Part shown: in pieces, positions 50,268 through 58,859 of the stretch
Position numbering within the stretch: position 1 is the first letter of the stretch
Layout: the number at the start of each line of letters is the position of its first letter
DNA from: DAOULT01 sp964646625
GTDB taxonomy: Bacteria > Chloroflexota > Anaerolineae > CAZYHC01
NCBI GenBank assembly: GCA_964646625.1
Contig: CAZYHC010000007.1
Coordinates: 62,001 to 126,000, forward strand
Reading direction: 5' to 3'
DNA length: 64,000 nucleotides
Notes under the pieces: model-generated
Seen by the model: only the letters and a program-made list of their open reading frames with translations
What the model was told of the DNA's origin: nothing
Databases searched by the model: none
Made by a program: the position numbers and the translations under genes

Positions 50268-51002
50268 TCACATGAACCCTTCGAACGGCTTGCAGTGGAA
50301 GGATTGGTACACCAGGTCGATCAGGTGAAAAATGTGGAAGACCGGCAGGCCGACGGCCTTTTGCACCGCGTGGGTGTAGGGCGGCATGTTGGTGCACTCG
50401 AAGACGATGGCCCCTACTGCCGGGTGCTCTGCTACAAGCCGCTTGGCAACGTTCACCATGTCGGTTTCCATCTGGTCCACGTCGAATTCCAGGCGGTTCT
50501 CGGCAAAGACCCTGGTGAACAGGGGTTCATCTTCCATGCCCACGATCACCACCGGATAATCCTGGGAAGACCAGCCTACCCCGTTGAAGTGCGCTTCGCC
50601 CAGCGCGGCGGCATTGACGGTCATGATCCCGACCTTCTGATCGGGCCTGAGCAGGTGTGACACCAGCGGCACCAGCGCCAGGCTGGAGGTGAAAACCGGC
50701 ACGTTCACCGCCGCAGCCAATTCCTTCTGAAACAGGGCCAGGAAGCCGCAGTTGGTGGTGACGGCTTTAACCCCTTCCGCTTCCAGATCCCTGGCCGCCT
50801 CGATAAACGGCTGGAGCAGTGTCGGATCCCGCTCGAGCACCAGCCGTTTGTAGTCGGCCTTTTCCACGACCCGCAGCCGCACCGGGTAGTCGAAGCTGGA
50901 CGCGTTGCCCGTATCCCCTGGAATACGCGGGAACCTGGACTGCAACATCAGGATCCCGATCGTGAATCCATAAGTATTATAACCTCCTTTGACCAACTTC
51001 AT
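50268..51002 (-). CDS. Aspartate/glutamate racemase-superfamily protein
   Basis: AAAGGAG precedes the ATG. The 244-residue protein has the pseudo-symmetric Asp/Glu/hydantoin racemase layout. GVKAVTTNCGFLALFQ near 77-92 and AIVFECTNMPPYTHAVQ near 199-215 present the two active-site cysteines, each beside Thr/Asn. KVGIMTVNAAALGEAH begins the second half. Members racemise amino acids or isomerise/decarboxylate maleate- and malonate-like acids without cofactors. The place between SDR and DAO-type oxidase genes suggests interconversion of D- and L-forms so that the stereospecific oxidase can act. Confidence 0.8.
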   Translation of the reverse strand: MKLVKGGYNTYGFTIGILMLQSRFPRIPGDTGNASSFDYPVRLRVVEKADYKRLVLERDPTLLQPFIEAARDLEAEGVKAVTTNCGFLALFQKELAAAVNVPVFTSSLALVPLVSHLLRPDQKVGIMTVNAAALGEAHFNGVGWSSQDYPVVIVGMEDEPLFTRVFAENRLEFDVDQMETDMVNVAKRLVAEHPAVGAIVFECTNMPPYTHAVQKAVGLPVFHIFHLIDLVYQSFHCKPFEGFM

Positions 51003-51038
51003 CGTTGACTCCTTTCTAATATTCTTTTATTTAACTGG

Positions 51039-52202
51039 TCACTGAATAAATCGACTGGACGCAAACGGAGCCAAAACGCTCTCCTCAATTTGGCCCGTGA
51101 TCAACTCGGCCATGCGCACGCCGGTGATGGGCGACAGAGCAATGCCATCCCCTTCGTGGCCGGCCGCAATGTAAAAGTTGGGGATCTCGGATGACCGCTC
51201 CAGGATCGGCAGCCCGTCGGGCGAGGCGGGCCGCAGCCCTGCAAAGGTCCGGATCACGTGTAGGTGCCGCGTCATGGGCATCAACCTGACGGTGCCGCGC
51301 ACCAGTTTGCGCAGGCCCTCGTAGTTTACGTGATGGTTGAAACCCACGAACTCCCGCGTGCTTCCGACCAGGAAATTGCCCCGCCGGGTTTGATAAGATA
51401 CCACTCCGGCCGGCAGTTTGTCCTCCTCGGCACCGTCCCCAGAGGGCATCTTTTTGCTCATCAAGTACTGAGCGGCCAGCACCATCCCCTCGATGAATGG
51501 CGGAGCAGGCTCGGTCACAAAGATCTGTCCCCGTCGGGGAACGATGGGCAGGTCCAACCCTGCCATCCGCGCCAGTTCGGGCGCCCAGATACCGCAGGCG
51601 TTGACTACGGCCTCGGCCTCGATCTCCCCCGCAGCGGTCACCACCCGTTCGATGCGGCCGCCACGCGCCTTTAGCTCTGTCACCGGCGTGTGAGTGTAGA
51701 TGCGTGCGCCGAGCCGTGTCGCCGCTTCCACCAAAGCCACCACCAGGTACAGAGGGTTGATCACGGAATCATCGGGGCAATAGGATGAGCCGTAGATGTG
51801 AGCGCCCAGGGCAGGTTGTCTCTCCCGCGCCTGGTCCCGATCCAGGAAATAGATCTCCAGGCCGTGGGCTTGCAAGTCGGCGACCCTGGCCTTCACGTAT
51901 TCGGCTTCGCTGGCGGTTTCGGCCACGATCATCCCCCCGCGGTTGTCGAACTCCAGGTCACGTCCCAGTTCGTCTTCCAGCGTTCTGTGGATAGCCAGGC
52001 TCTCCAGGGCGAAGGTCAGCTTGGGGCCGGGCGTCTTGGTCTGCATCTGCACCCCCATGGCACATGCGCTGGATGTTCCCGCTGCCAGACCAGCGCGTTC
52101 GACCAGCGCCACCTCGACCCCACGTTTAGCCAACTGGTAGGCCACCGACGTGCCGATCACCCCACCTCCGACGACGACCACCTCGGCTCCGGGTAATTTC
52201 AT
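51039..52202 (-). CDS. FAD-dependent oxidoreductase (DAO/glycine-sarcosine oxidase family)
   Basis: GAGGAGG precedes the ATG. The 387-residue protein opens with the FAD dinucleotide motif VVVVGGGVIGTSVAYQLAKRG (written here in part: GGGVIGTSVAYQ) and LVERAGLAAGTSSA. Further markers are AEAVVNACGIWAPELARMAG, PRRGQIFVTEP, FAGLRPASPDGLPILER and the C-terminal AAGHEGDGIALSPITGVRMAEL. This is the DAO fold of sarcosine, dimethylglycine, N-methylproline and D-amino acid oxidases/dehydrogenases. In this locus it probably oxidises the secondary amine left after corrinoid-dependent demethylation, or a D-amino acid. In an anaerobe electrons would go to an unknown acceptor, not to oxygen. Confidence 0.86.
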   Translation of the reverse strand: MKLPGAEVVVVGGGVIGTSVAYQLAKRGVEVALVERAGLAAGTSSACAMGVQMQTKTPGPKLTFALESLAIHRTLEDELGRDLEFDNRGGMIVAETASEAEYVKARVADLQAHGLEIYFLDRDQARERQPALGAHIYGSSYCPDDSVINPLYLVVALVEAATRLGARIYTHTPVTELKARGGRIERVVTAAGEIEAEAVVNACGIWAPELARMAGLDLPIVPRRGQIFVTEPAPPFIEGMVLAAQYLMSKKMPSGDGAEEDKLPAGVVSYQTRRGNFLVGSTREFVGFNHHVNYEGLRKLVRGTVRLMPMTRHLHVIRTFAGLRPASPDGLPILERSSEIPNFYIAAGHEGDGIALSPITGVRMAELITGQIEESVLAPFASSRFIQ

Positions 52203-52229
52203 GAACTAAAGTCCTCCTCAAAGACTGCT

Positions 52230-53219
52230 TCAGGCCAGGAAGTTAAAGCGTTGGCCGAGGCCCAACTCCCGGGCGCGCTTGAGCACGGCCGCTCCGACGG
52301 CCACGTCTTCGGAGCCCATGCCGATCAGCGCCGCGACGATGATCTCGTCGTCGTCCTCTCGGCCCGCCAGAGCCCCGGCCACGATCTGGCCCAGTTCGCC
52401 ATAGACCTCGCCCCGGGTGAGCCGGCCATCTTGGAAAAAGCGCACCAACCCGCCCCGGTGCTCCGCCTGCCCCAGGTGGTCAACGACCAGCTTGTCAGCG
52501 CTCAGCGTCAGCGCATCGTCGAGTTCCTGGTAGGAGCCCAGTTTGACCACCAGGGCCCCCGGCTTTACCCAGTCCTTCATCACCAACGGCTCGTCGGCGG
52601 TAGTGGCGGTCACGATGATGTCTGCCCCCTCGATGGCCTCCTGGTTGTCTTCGACCGCGCCACCCTGTATACCCAATTCGGCGGCCTGGTTCACCAGTCG
52701 CTCGCGCGCCTGGGGCTTGAGGTCCAGGGCACGGATTTCCTCCAGGTCAAACCCCAGACTGAGGGCCTCCAGGCTCATCCCGGCCTGGGCGCCGCAGCCG
52801 ACAAAGGCCGCCACCCTGGCGTCAGGTCGGGCCAGGTAGCGCGCCGCCACCGCCGCCGAGGCCCCGGTACGCAGGTTGGTGATGTGTCCCGCGTCCATGA
52901 ACGCTACCGGCACGCCCGTTTGGGGGTCATTTATTATCATGGTAGCCATCACGTAGGGGAGATTGTACCTGGAGGGGTTATGGATAAAGCCCCCGGCCCA
53001 CTTGAGGCCGTACACCTGGGCCGCCTCCACGTAGGCAGGCATGGCGTTCATCCAGTTGGGGATGCCCAGGCTGGACATATCGAGCGTGATTTTAGAAGGC
53101 ATCACCACCTTCCCCTCGCCATGCGCCTTGAAGACGCGCTCCACAATCGCCACCGTCTGCGCCATGTCGATGCACCACTCAACGTCGGTCCTTGACAACA
53201 AGAGAGTATCAGTCTTCAT
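52230..53219 (-). CDS. Ornithine cyclodeaminase/mu-crystallin family protein
   Basis: This is a 329-residue protein with the family motifs LKWAGGF near 72-78 (substrate lysine) and NLRTGASAAVAARYLARPDA near 114-133. The nucleotide motif is FVGCGAQAGMSLEAL, with VTATTADEPLV, LGSYQELDD and ALIGMGSEDVAVGAAV near 295-310. The family includes ornithine cyclodeaminase, alanine dehydrogenase and Delta1-pyrroline-2-carboxylate/ketimine reductases. Proximity to DAO and MttB genes suits a cyclic imine reductase or cyclodeaminase acting on a proline-like compound, but an amino acid dehydrogenase is equally possible from sequence. GVGAQG is here GCGAQA, a mild change. Confidence 0.85.
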   Translation of the reverse strand: MKTDTLLLSRTDVEWCIDMAQTVAIVERVFKAHGEGKVVMPSKITLDMSSLGIPNWMNAMPAYVEAAQVYGLKWAGGFIHNPSRYNLPYVMATMIINDPQTGVPVAFMDAGHITNLRTGASAAVAARYLARPDARVAAFVGCGAQAGMSLEALSLGFDLEEIRALDLKPQARERLVNQAAELGIQGGAVEDNQEAIEGADIIVTATTADEPLVMKDWVKPGALVVKLGSYQELDDALTLSADKLVVDHLGQAEHRGGLVRFFQDGRLTRGEVYGELGQIVAGALAGREDDDEIIVAALIGMGSEDVAVGAAVLKRARELGLGQRFNFLA

Positions 53220-53261
53220 TCAACATCTGTTCTCCTTTTGATGCTACGTTTGATTTATTTT

Positions 53262-53312
53262 CTTAGTGTCTTGGTGGCTTGGTGTTAAATCTACTACCAC
53301 GAAGACACTAAG
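53262..53312. repeat. Inverted repeat of the ACACCAAG/CTTCGTGGTAGTA family
   Basis: The left part CTTAGTGTCTTGGTGGCTTG with GTGTTAAAT pairs imperfectly with CTACTACCACGAAGACACTA (ending AG). The opposite strand carries the core TGTCTTCGTGGTAGTA then TTAACACCAAG seen at 18281-18338. It separates the MttB gene from the ornithine-cyclodeaminase-like gene. Confidence 0.7.
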
Positions 53313-53339
53313 ATAATTGGCTCCCAGTTCCCGGGCTTC

Positions 53340-54788
53340 TTAATCCAGGAGTTTGGCGCTGAATCGTTCCAGCATCCGATCCAGCTCCTGCAAGATGTCT
53401 TCGGGCAACGGCTCGGGCTGGTGCGACGCCAGGATCCAATGCACCTTCTCTCTCATGCGGTCGTTCATGTCCTGCCCTCCAGACTGGAGCCAGCTATCGT
53501 AATTCTGGCGATCGATCAGCCTGGAGTGGTGGTGCGCGCGGAAATGGCGTAAAGTGTGCTCATCCTCCAGGAAGTGGCCGCCGGGGCCTGCTCTTTTTAT
53601 TACCTCGTAAGCCAGCGTATCCTCGTTGACGGCCACTCCACCGGCGATGCGGCGGGTCATGGCAATGATCTCGTCGCACATCACCAGGGCTTCCAGCGAG
53701 ACGGTCATGCCGGTGTCAACGACCGCGATGTCGTGGATCAGGTTGGAGCCAGCGAGGGCGCTGGTCAGGATCGAGTTCGTGGCCTCAATGGCGGCTTGCG
53801 GATCCACCACCTTAGAATTGGAGCAGCCAGCGGTGCCATAGGATGGTACCTTGTAGTAGCGGCACATCTGGGTGATGCCTGCCATCATCAGGCTGAGTTC
53901 CGGCGCTCCGTAGGTGCACACCGTGGTGAGCATATCCATGGTGGTCAACACCCCCCCCATAATGATGGGCACGCCCGGGTTTTTTAGTTGGGCCAGGGTC
54001 AAACCTGCTAAATCCTCCGCCAGGGCCAGGACGATGGTGCCGGCCATCGTTGCGGGCGCGATCCCGCTGGACATGGGCATCGGATTGAAGATGATCGGGA
54101 GTCCGGCCTCGGCCATGACCAATAGCTTGCCGATCACCTCGTCCCCGTAGCGCAGCGGCGAACTGGGATCGATGCCGGTGGTGAAGAAGGGGCGCTGCCG
54201 CAGCGCTTCCTTGCCCCCGGCGATGACGGCTGCCATTTCCACCACGTCGGCCATGCCCTCTGCCGTGTAAGCGGACGAATAGAGCGGCTTCTGTTGATTG
54301 ATGATCGCCTGGTAGAACTGGTATCGGTCGGCGACAGGGATGGGCACGTCGCTGGGCACGCCCATGGGCATCGACCACTCCACGTGGGGCAGGTAGTCGC
54401 ATATCCTGGCCGCGTTCGCTATGCTCTCTCTGGTGCTCAACTTGCGCTCGCCAGTGTATGGATCGTAAAAGTAGGGGGCGGTGCCGTAGGTGCCGAAGTG
54501 CACCTCGTAGCCTTCGAGGAGCATCGCCGGTTGGCCGTCTCGCGTGTAGAGCGTCACGCTGGCAGGGGTCTCTCTCAGCGCCTCCATCACCAGTTGCTCC
54601 GGGAGCCGGACGAGGGTATCCTGCACGGTGGCCCCTGCTTCTTTGAAGAGGGCTAACGCCTCTTCGTGCGGGAAATCGAGGCCGATCTCCCCTAGCACCT
54701 TCAACACTGTCCCGTGTATCTCTTCGATCCCTTTCTGGGTCAGCACCTCGAAAAGCGGCGCTGTAGGGCTTGTGGTACGTAATGGCAT
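53340..54788 (-). CDS. MttB-family corrinoid methyltransferase (non-pyrrolysine), copy 3
   Basis: GGAGG precedes the ATG by eight bases. The 482-residue protein is a more distant MttB paralogue than the pair at 344-3323: GTAGCSNSKVVDPQAAIEAT, GSNLIHDIAVVDTGMTVSLE, GPGGHFLEDEHTLRHFR and the helical tail align, but the first 110 residues differ strongly (SPTAPLFEVLTQKGIEEIHG). No internal TAG is present. Characterised non-pyrrolysine relatives demethylate glycine betaine, carnitine or proline betaine, passing the methyl to a corrinoid protein. It stands among amino-acid-type catabolic genes, directly behind a QueG-like gene and a transporter, and is the best clue that the pathway starts with an N-methylated substrate. 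No MttC-like corrinoid protein lies in the window. Confidence 0.87.
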   Translation of the reverse strand: MPLRTTSPTAPLFEVLTQKGIEEIHGTVLKVLGEIGLDFPHEEALALFKEAGATVQDTLVRLPEQLVMEALRETPASVTLYTRDGQPAMLLEGYEVHFGTYGTAPYFYDPYTGERKLSTRESIANAARICDYLPHVEWSMPMGVPSDVPIPVADRYQFYQAIINQQKPLYSSAYTAEGMADVVEMAAVIAGGKEALRQRPFFTTGIDPSSPLRYGDEVIGKLLVMAEAGLPIIFNPMPMSSGIAPATMAGTIVLALAEDLAGLTLAQLKNPGVPIIMGGVLTTMDMLTTVCTYGAPELSLMMAGITQMCRYYKVPSYGTAGCSNSKVVDPQAAIEATNSILTSALAGSNLIHDIAVVDTGMTVSLEALVMCDEIIAMTRRIAGGVAVNEDTLAYEVIKRAGPGGHFLEDEHTLRHFRAHHHSRLIDRQNYDSWLQSGGQDMNDRMREKVHWILASHQPEPLPEDILQELDRMLERFSAKLLD

Positions 54789-54859
54789 CTTCTAACCTCC
54801 CTATGTATATCAGATTCGGGCCACAGAGGACTCAGAGAAAGCTCAAGACCTCTGGCCCC

Positions 54860-55594
54860 CTAACCACCTGAGCTGCGTCGCCCCCAGGGGCAGACTGCCA
54901 CACAGATCCCGCAAGGCCCTTCCTGGCCCGTGCGCTGGCGGGTCACCCGCTGGGAGGTCGCCCGGCACAGGTGCGGATCGAACAAGGACTCACGGGACAC
55001 GCCCACCTCCCACGACTGCCCCTTGATCGCCGCTCCGGGGCAGGCGTCCACGCATTCTGTGCAATCCCCACATCGGCTCTGGGTAATCGGTTTGCCGGTC
55101 ACGAACGGCATGTCGGTGAAGACGGTAACCAGGCGAAGGCGCGGCCCGTGCTCTGGGGTGATCAGGAGGGCGGATTTGCCGATCCAGCCCAACCCGGCGC
55201 GGGTCGCTGCGGTCTTATGCTGGAACTGTACCCGAAGGTCACGTTGATACTCGGATTCCAACGCGGATCTGATAATGGTCGCCGGAAAGAACTGGGCCTG
55301 ATAGCCCAGAGCGCGGATGCGCTCGCAGGTAGCGTCTGCGATCTGGTTCAAGCGGACGTTGACCCGTTCGTATTCGAGCGCGTACTCGGCTGTGGGTCCT
55401 GCGCGCACGGCCTCGATAACGTCGGGCGTGAGCTGGACGGCCATAGAGAGCGCTCGTGTCAGGTCCGGGTAAGGTAAGGAAGCCACCGGACTCACGTCCG
55501 CCAATCCCACCAGGGAAGCGCCCAGGCTCAGGACCTCACCTGGCAATGACTGGCTGTCTGCGATCTGAGACCCATCTACCTCCTCGAACGTCAT
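54860..55594 (-). CDS. Short QueG-like 4Fe-4S protein next to MttB
   Basis: I start at the ATG at 55594, which overlaps the MFS stop (ATGA) and has AGGAG ten bases upstream. The product has 244 residues. HKTAATRAGLGWIGKSALLI near 126-145 is a hallmark of the QueG cobalamin-binding domain. Two 4Fe-4S motifs follow: C175-C178-C181-C185P and C228-C231-C235P, with an extra C210. Full QueG is about 370 residues and its N-terminal part and HEAT tail are absent or shortened here, so tRNA modification is unlikely. A cobalamin- or corrinoid-linked reductase, perhaps reactivating the corrinoid partner of the adjacent MttB, is my inference. No RamA-type activator is seen. Confidence 0.75.
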   Translation of the reverse strand: MTFEEVDGSQIADSQSLPGEVLSLGASLVGLADVSPVASLPYPDLTRALSMAVQLTPDVIEAVRAGPTAEYALEYERVNVRLNQIADATCERIRALGYQAQFFPATIIRSALESEYQRDLRVQFQHKTAATRAGLGWIGKSALLITPEHGPRLRLVTVFTDMPFVTGKPITQSRCGDCTECVDACPGAAIKGQSWEVGVSRESLFDPHLCRATSQRVTRQRTGQEGPCGICVAVCPWGRRSSGG

Positions 55595-56814
55595 CGAAAG
55601 TTGTTCTCCTGACATTTTTTGATCAATACAAGAAGCGCGAACCCCGCCAGCGCGCAGACGGCACCTAACTGCCAGGCAAGGCGGTACGAACCGCTCCAGT
55701 CCACCAGATAACCCAGCAGGGGAGGCCCCCCGGTAATTACCACGTAGCCCAGGCCCAACCCCATCCCCAACGCCGTGCCGGCCATATCCGGGCCCGCCAG
55801 TTCGGTAACACAATTCAGAAAGGTGGGCGCCCAACTCAGGCCGGACAACCCAAAACCGACGGCCAGACACATCACCATCCAGGCCGGGGTGCGGATGGAG
55901 AGCGTGCTGATTAGAAAAGTAACCGCCGCAGTCAACAGGGCCACGATCTCTAATGTAATGCGCCGGTTTCCGCCCAGGATGCTGTCGCTAACTACGCCCC
56001 AGGCGATCCGGCCGAGCCATCCACTCCCCTGCGCCAGGGACAGGCACCAACCGGCCCCCACCGGGGTAAAGGAGAGCTTTTCGGTCAGGTAGAGTACAAA
56101 GTAGGCCACGAACCCAAACTGGGCGATCAGAAGACAGAGTTGTGAGCCCATCACCAGAAAGATATCCTTACGCCATACGTGGGCGCGCAGCGTATGTTTC
56201 AAGCCGGGTTTCGAACTATGCGGCCGGGGCTGGGGCACGCAGCATCGCAGGAGCCAGGCTGTGATCAGCCCCCAGACCACGATGACCAGCCCGGTGACCA
56301 TCAAGGCCAGCCGCCAGGTAGTGGTCAGAGCAATAGTGGGCAGGATCGCAGCCGACAAGGCCGCTCCCAGCGGCACCCCTGAGTGTTTGATGCCCATAGC
56401 CGTCCCCCTGCTGGCTGGAGGGGTCCAGAGACTCACGGCCGCTGTCAGAGCAGGGTTAGCTAATCCCTGGCCTGTCCCGGCCAGGGCGATCAGCGCCAAC
56501 ATGGTGGGGAAAGATTGCACCAGCGAGGTGGCAACCATGAGCGTCCCCAGTACCAACATCCCCCCCATTATGAATAGATGAGGGCCGTATCGATCCACCA
56601 TGCGTCCGACGGGGAACGATACAAGCCCTGAACCCAGGAACAGGGCCGCCACAAGGACACCAACCTGCGCCCGTGTCAGGGCCAGGTCTGCCTGGATGAA
56701 GGGAGTCAATGGAGAGACACCAAACACGACCACAGAAACGCTGATCTGGGCCAGGGTCAGGATGCCAATGACCTGGTAGTTCTGCTTGAGTTCGACCGCA
56801 AGTTTGCTCATCAT
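55591..56814 (-). CDS. Major facilitator superfamily transporter
   Basis: The 407-residue protein has twelve hydrophobic segments and MFS loop signatures: PVGRMVDRYGPHLF after helix 2 (a G-x-x-x-D-R-x-G motif), GTGQGLANPALTA near helix 4, and RIAWGVVSDSILGGNRR after helix 8. Arrangement and length fit anion:cation symporters or CynX/oxalate-formate type carriers; the substrate is unknown. Its stop overlaps the start of the QueG-like gene, so the two are translationally coupled. It lies at the boundary between the Opp modules and the enzyme genes and may import the substrate or export a product. Confidence 0.88.
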   Translation of the reverse strand: MMSKLAVELKQNYQVIGILTLAQISVSVVVFGVSPLTPFIQADLALTRAQVGVLVAALFLGSGLVSFPVGRMVDRYGPHLFIMGGMLVLGTLMVATSLVQSFPTMLALIALAGTGQGLANPALTAAVSLWTPPASRGTAMGIKHSGVPLGAALSAAILPTIALTTTWRLALMVTGLVIVVWGLITAWLLRCCVPQPRPHSSKPGLKHTLRAHVWRKDIFLVMGSQLCLLIAQFGFVAYFVLYLTEKLSFTPVGAGWCLSLAQGSGWLGRIAWGVVSDSILGGNRRITLEIVALLTAAVTFLISTLSIRTPAWMVMCLAVGFGLSGLSWAPTFLNCVTELAGPDMAGTALGMGLGLGYVVITGGPPLLGYLVDWSGSYRLAWQLGAVCALAGFALLVLIKKCQENNFR

Positions 56815-56841
56815 GTTTGGAGTCTTATAGCTTGTTTACTT

Positions 56842-56873
56842 GAAAATCGAGCGCCAGATGTGCCCCTTTCACC
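56842..56873. repeat. 32-bp repeat, left copy of an inverted pair
   Basis: The sequence (GAAAATCGAGCGCCAGATGT then GCCCCTTTCACC) is repeated exactly, in opposite orientation, at 58797-58828. Matching stops at both ends, so the unit is 32 bases. The two copies flank the binding-protein gene at 56961-58553. Confidence 0.9.
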
Positions 56874-56907
56874 CGATAAAATCACCACCACAGGACAGCA
56901 AGAGGAG

Positions 56908-56941
56908 GGGGGCCTTCACCCTGGATTGCGGGAAGGCCCCC
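56908..56941. terminator. GC-rich hairpin after the binding-protein gene
   Basis: GGGGGCCTTC (56908-56917) and GAAGGCCCCC (56932-56941) form a 10-bp perfect stem with a 14-base loop, 20 bases after the stop of the binding-protein gene (minus strand). There is no U-tract, so it may act as an mRNA-stabilising or attenuating element in the long operon instead of a full terminator. Confidence 0.5.
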
Positions 56942-56960
56942 AACCTCACAGTGGAGTGGG

Positions 56961-58553
56961 TTATTCCACCAGCTTGGCCTCATAGTCTGCCGTCTTCATG
57001 AACAACATATTGCCGAGCCAGGGATCCCAGTCGAGGTTATTGCTCACGGCGAAGAGGGTGTCAGGCTGCCAGCTTTTCAGGAAGGGCACAACCTCATAGA
57101 CCTTCACCTGGACGGCCTTCCAGGCTTCAGCCCGCTCTCCCGGATCCATGGTTGTCCTGGCCTTATCCATCAAAGCGTCCAACTCCGGGTCGTTGAAGAT
57201 GGACAGACCTGACTCGGTGTAGCAGGCGTTAACCAGCAGACTGGCATCAAGCAGGCCCGCACCTCCCCAGGCCACGATGTAGGCGGGTAACCACTCCTGG
57301 TCTCTCCACTTGGTGGCGTATATGCTCTGTTCGTGAACCTCCACCGTGGTCTTGATCCCCACCTCACCCAGGTAGGAAGCGACTGCCTGGGCGATCTCCA
57401 CGTCGTTCGGGTAACGGTGATCCGGACAGTGAAGGGTCATCTCAAAGCCGTCAGGATAGCCCGCTTCGGCCAGCAGTTCCTTGGCCTTTGCGGGGTCGTA
57501 GGGGTACCAATTGTCCCCACCCGTCTCGGGATTGTATCCAGGGGCTTCCGGCACCACCGGATAGCCGGCAATCCGACCGTAGCCCATCAAGATGGTGTCG
57601 ATGATAGTCTGCATGTCTACCGCGTAGTTCATGGCCTGACGCACCCTGACGTCTTGCCAGGGGCCATCAAGCCACTTGCCACGAGGCGATTCCGAGGTGA
57701 GGTTGGAGAGCTTGATGTTGACGATCCATGAGCCTGCGGGAGCACTCTTCACTGTGGCGACGCCACTGCCTTCGATTTTGGCCACATCCTCGGCCGTGAT
57801 GCCCGCCACCAGATGGGCCTCGCCAGCCATGATGGCCGCCACCCGCGTGGCAGGCTCGACCACCGGCCTTATCATCAGGGTCTTGATGGCAGGAGGACCC
57901 TGGAAGTAGTCCTCGTTGGCCTCAAGCTTGACGTACTCGTCCGGCACCCACTCCACGAACTTGAATGGCCCAGTGCCCACTGGATTTGTGGCGAAGTAAT
58001 CGTCACCTTTCTCTTGAATGTACTGGGGCGGCACCATAGCCACCGTGCCACACATGGCAGGGCACATCCATACGGGCAGCAGCGGGAAAGGCTCCGAGGT
58101 CACGATGTTAACGGTGTAGTCGTCGATGATGTCCACGTGATCGATGAGCTTCACGTTGGCTCGGCCAGGCGCCCCCTGGTCTGGGTTAAGGAAACGCTCT
58201 ATGCTGAATTTCACCGCCTCGGCATTGAAGGGCTCACCGTTGTGAAAGCTCACTCCCTGGCGCAGCTTGAATTGCCACGTGGTGGGGTCTAGCACCTCAT
58301 AGGACTCCGCCAGGTTACCCACTACCTCCATAGTCTCCCGGTCACGCCTTAACAGCGTGTCGAAGAGTTGGCGGTCGATCTCATGGGCATTCAAATCGCA
58401 GTGCATGTGCCAATCAAGGGTGCTTGGCTCCCCCTGTTGGAGCACAATCACCTCTGCTTCCTGGGCCACTACAGATGGCGGCACCGCAAAAGCAGACAGC
58501 ATCAAGGCCAGCGCTGCCACCAGACCGACTACAGTCAGAATTTTGTTACGCAT
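56961..58553 (-). CDS. ABC transporter substrate-binding protein, family 5 (1)
   Basis: GGAGG precedes the ATG. The 530-residue protein has a Sec signal (VVGLVAALALMLSAFAVPPS then VVAQEA) and the family 5 pattern: LRQGVSFHNGEPFNAEAVKFS near 97-117, VGTGPFKFVEWVPDEYVKLE, RVRQAMNYAVD and a C-terminal half with PEAPGYNPETGG, YDPAKAKELLAEAGYPDGFE. No lipobox cysteine is present, so a membrane anchor is not obvious. The family binds peptides, opines, nickel or other small solutes. It ends the second OppB-OppC-binding-protein set and is flanked by the 32-bp inverted repeat pair. High expression is expected for this class. Confidence 0.9.
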   Translation of the reverse strand: MRNKILTVVGLVAALALMLSAFAVPPSVVAQEAEVIVLQQGEPSTLDWHMHCDLNAHEIDRQLFDTLLRRDRETMEVVGNLAESYEVLDPTTWQFKLRQGVSFHNGEPFNAEAVKFSIERFLNPDQGAPGRANVKLIDHVDIIDDYTVNIVTSEPFPLLPVWMCPAMCGTVAMVPPQYIQEKGDDYFATNPVGTGPFKFVEWVPDEYVKLEANEDYFQGPPAIKTLMIRPVVEPATRVAAIMAGEAHLVAGITAEDVAKIEGSGVATVKSAPAGSWIVNIKLSNLTSESPRGKWLDGPWQDVRVRQAMNYAVDMQTIIDTILMGYGRIAGYPVVPEAPGYNPETGGDNWYPYDPAKAKELLAEAGYPDGFEMTLHCPDHRYPNDVEIAQAVASYLGEVGIKTTVEVHEQSIYATKWRDQEWLPAYIVAWGGAGLLDASLLVNACYTESGLSIFNDPELDALMDKARTTMDPGERAEAWKAVQVKVYEVVPFLKSWQPDTLFAVSNNLDWDPWLGNMLFMKTADYEAKLVE

Positions 58554-58796
58554 TCCTTTACCTCCCTTAAGTTTCGATACCTTGCTACAGGTATCATTAA
58601 TGCGGCATTTGGCTCATCCCTTGAACGCTTACAACGGCTATGGAGGAGCGGGTTGGGCCTCATTCAGCCGGCACGTCAGAATAGGGCGGGGGACTCAACC
58701 CCAAAGGCTGCCCGCAGGAGCTTAACAGCCAGGTTCAGATGAGAGCGATCACCTCCTCTCTTCGGATGGCGTATTGGTGGCTCACGTGACTTCTGA

Positions 58797-58828
58797 GGTG
58801 AAAGGGGCACATCTGGCGCTCGATTTTC
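58797..58828. repeat. 32-bp repeat, right copy of an inverted pair
   Basis: Exact reverse complement of 56842-56873. It lies in the 306-base gap 58554-58859 between the OppC and binding-protein genes, just behind the OppC stop. Apart from it and the binding-protein ribosome site I see no gene or clear structure in that gap. Confidence 0.9.
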
Positions 58829-58859
58829 CATTGCCCCTCTAATCCCATAAGCCTTGACC

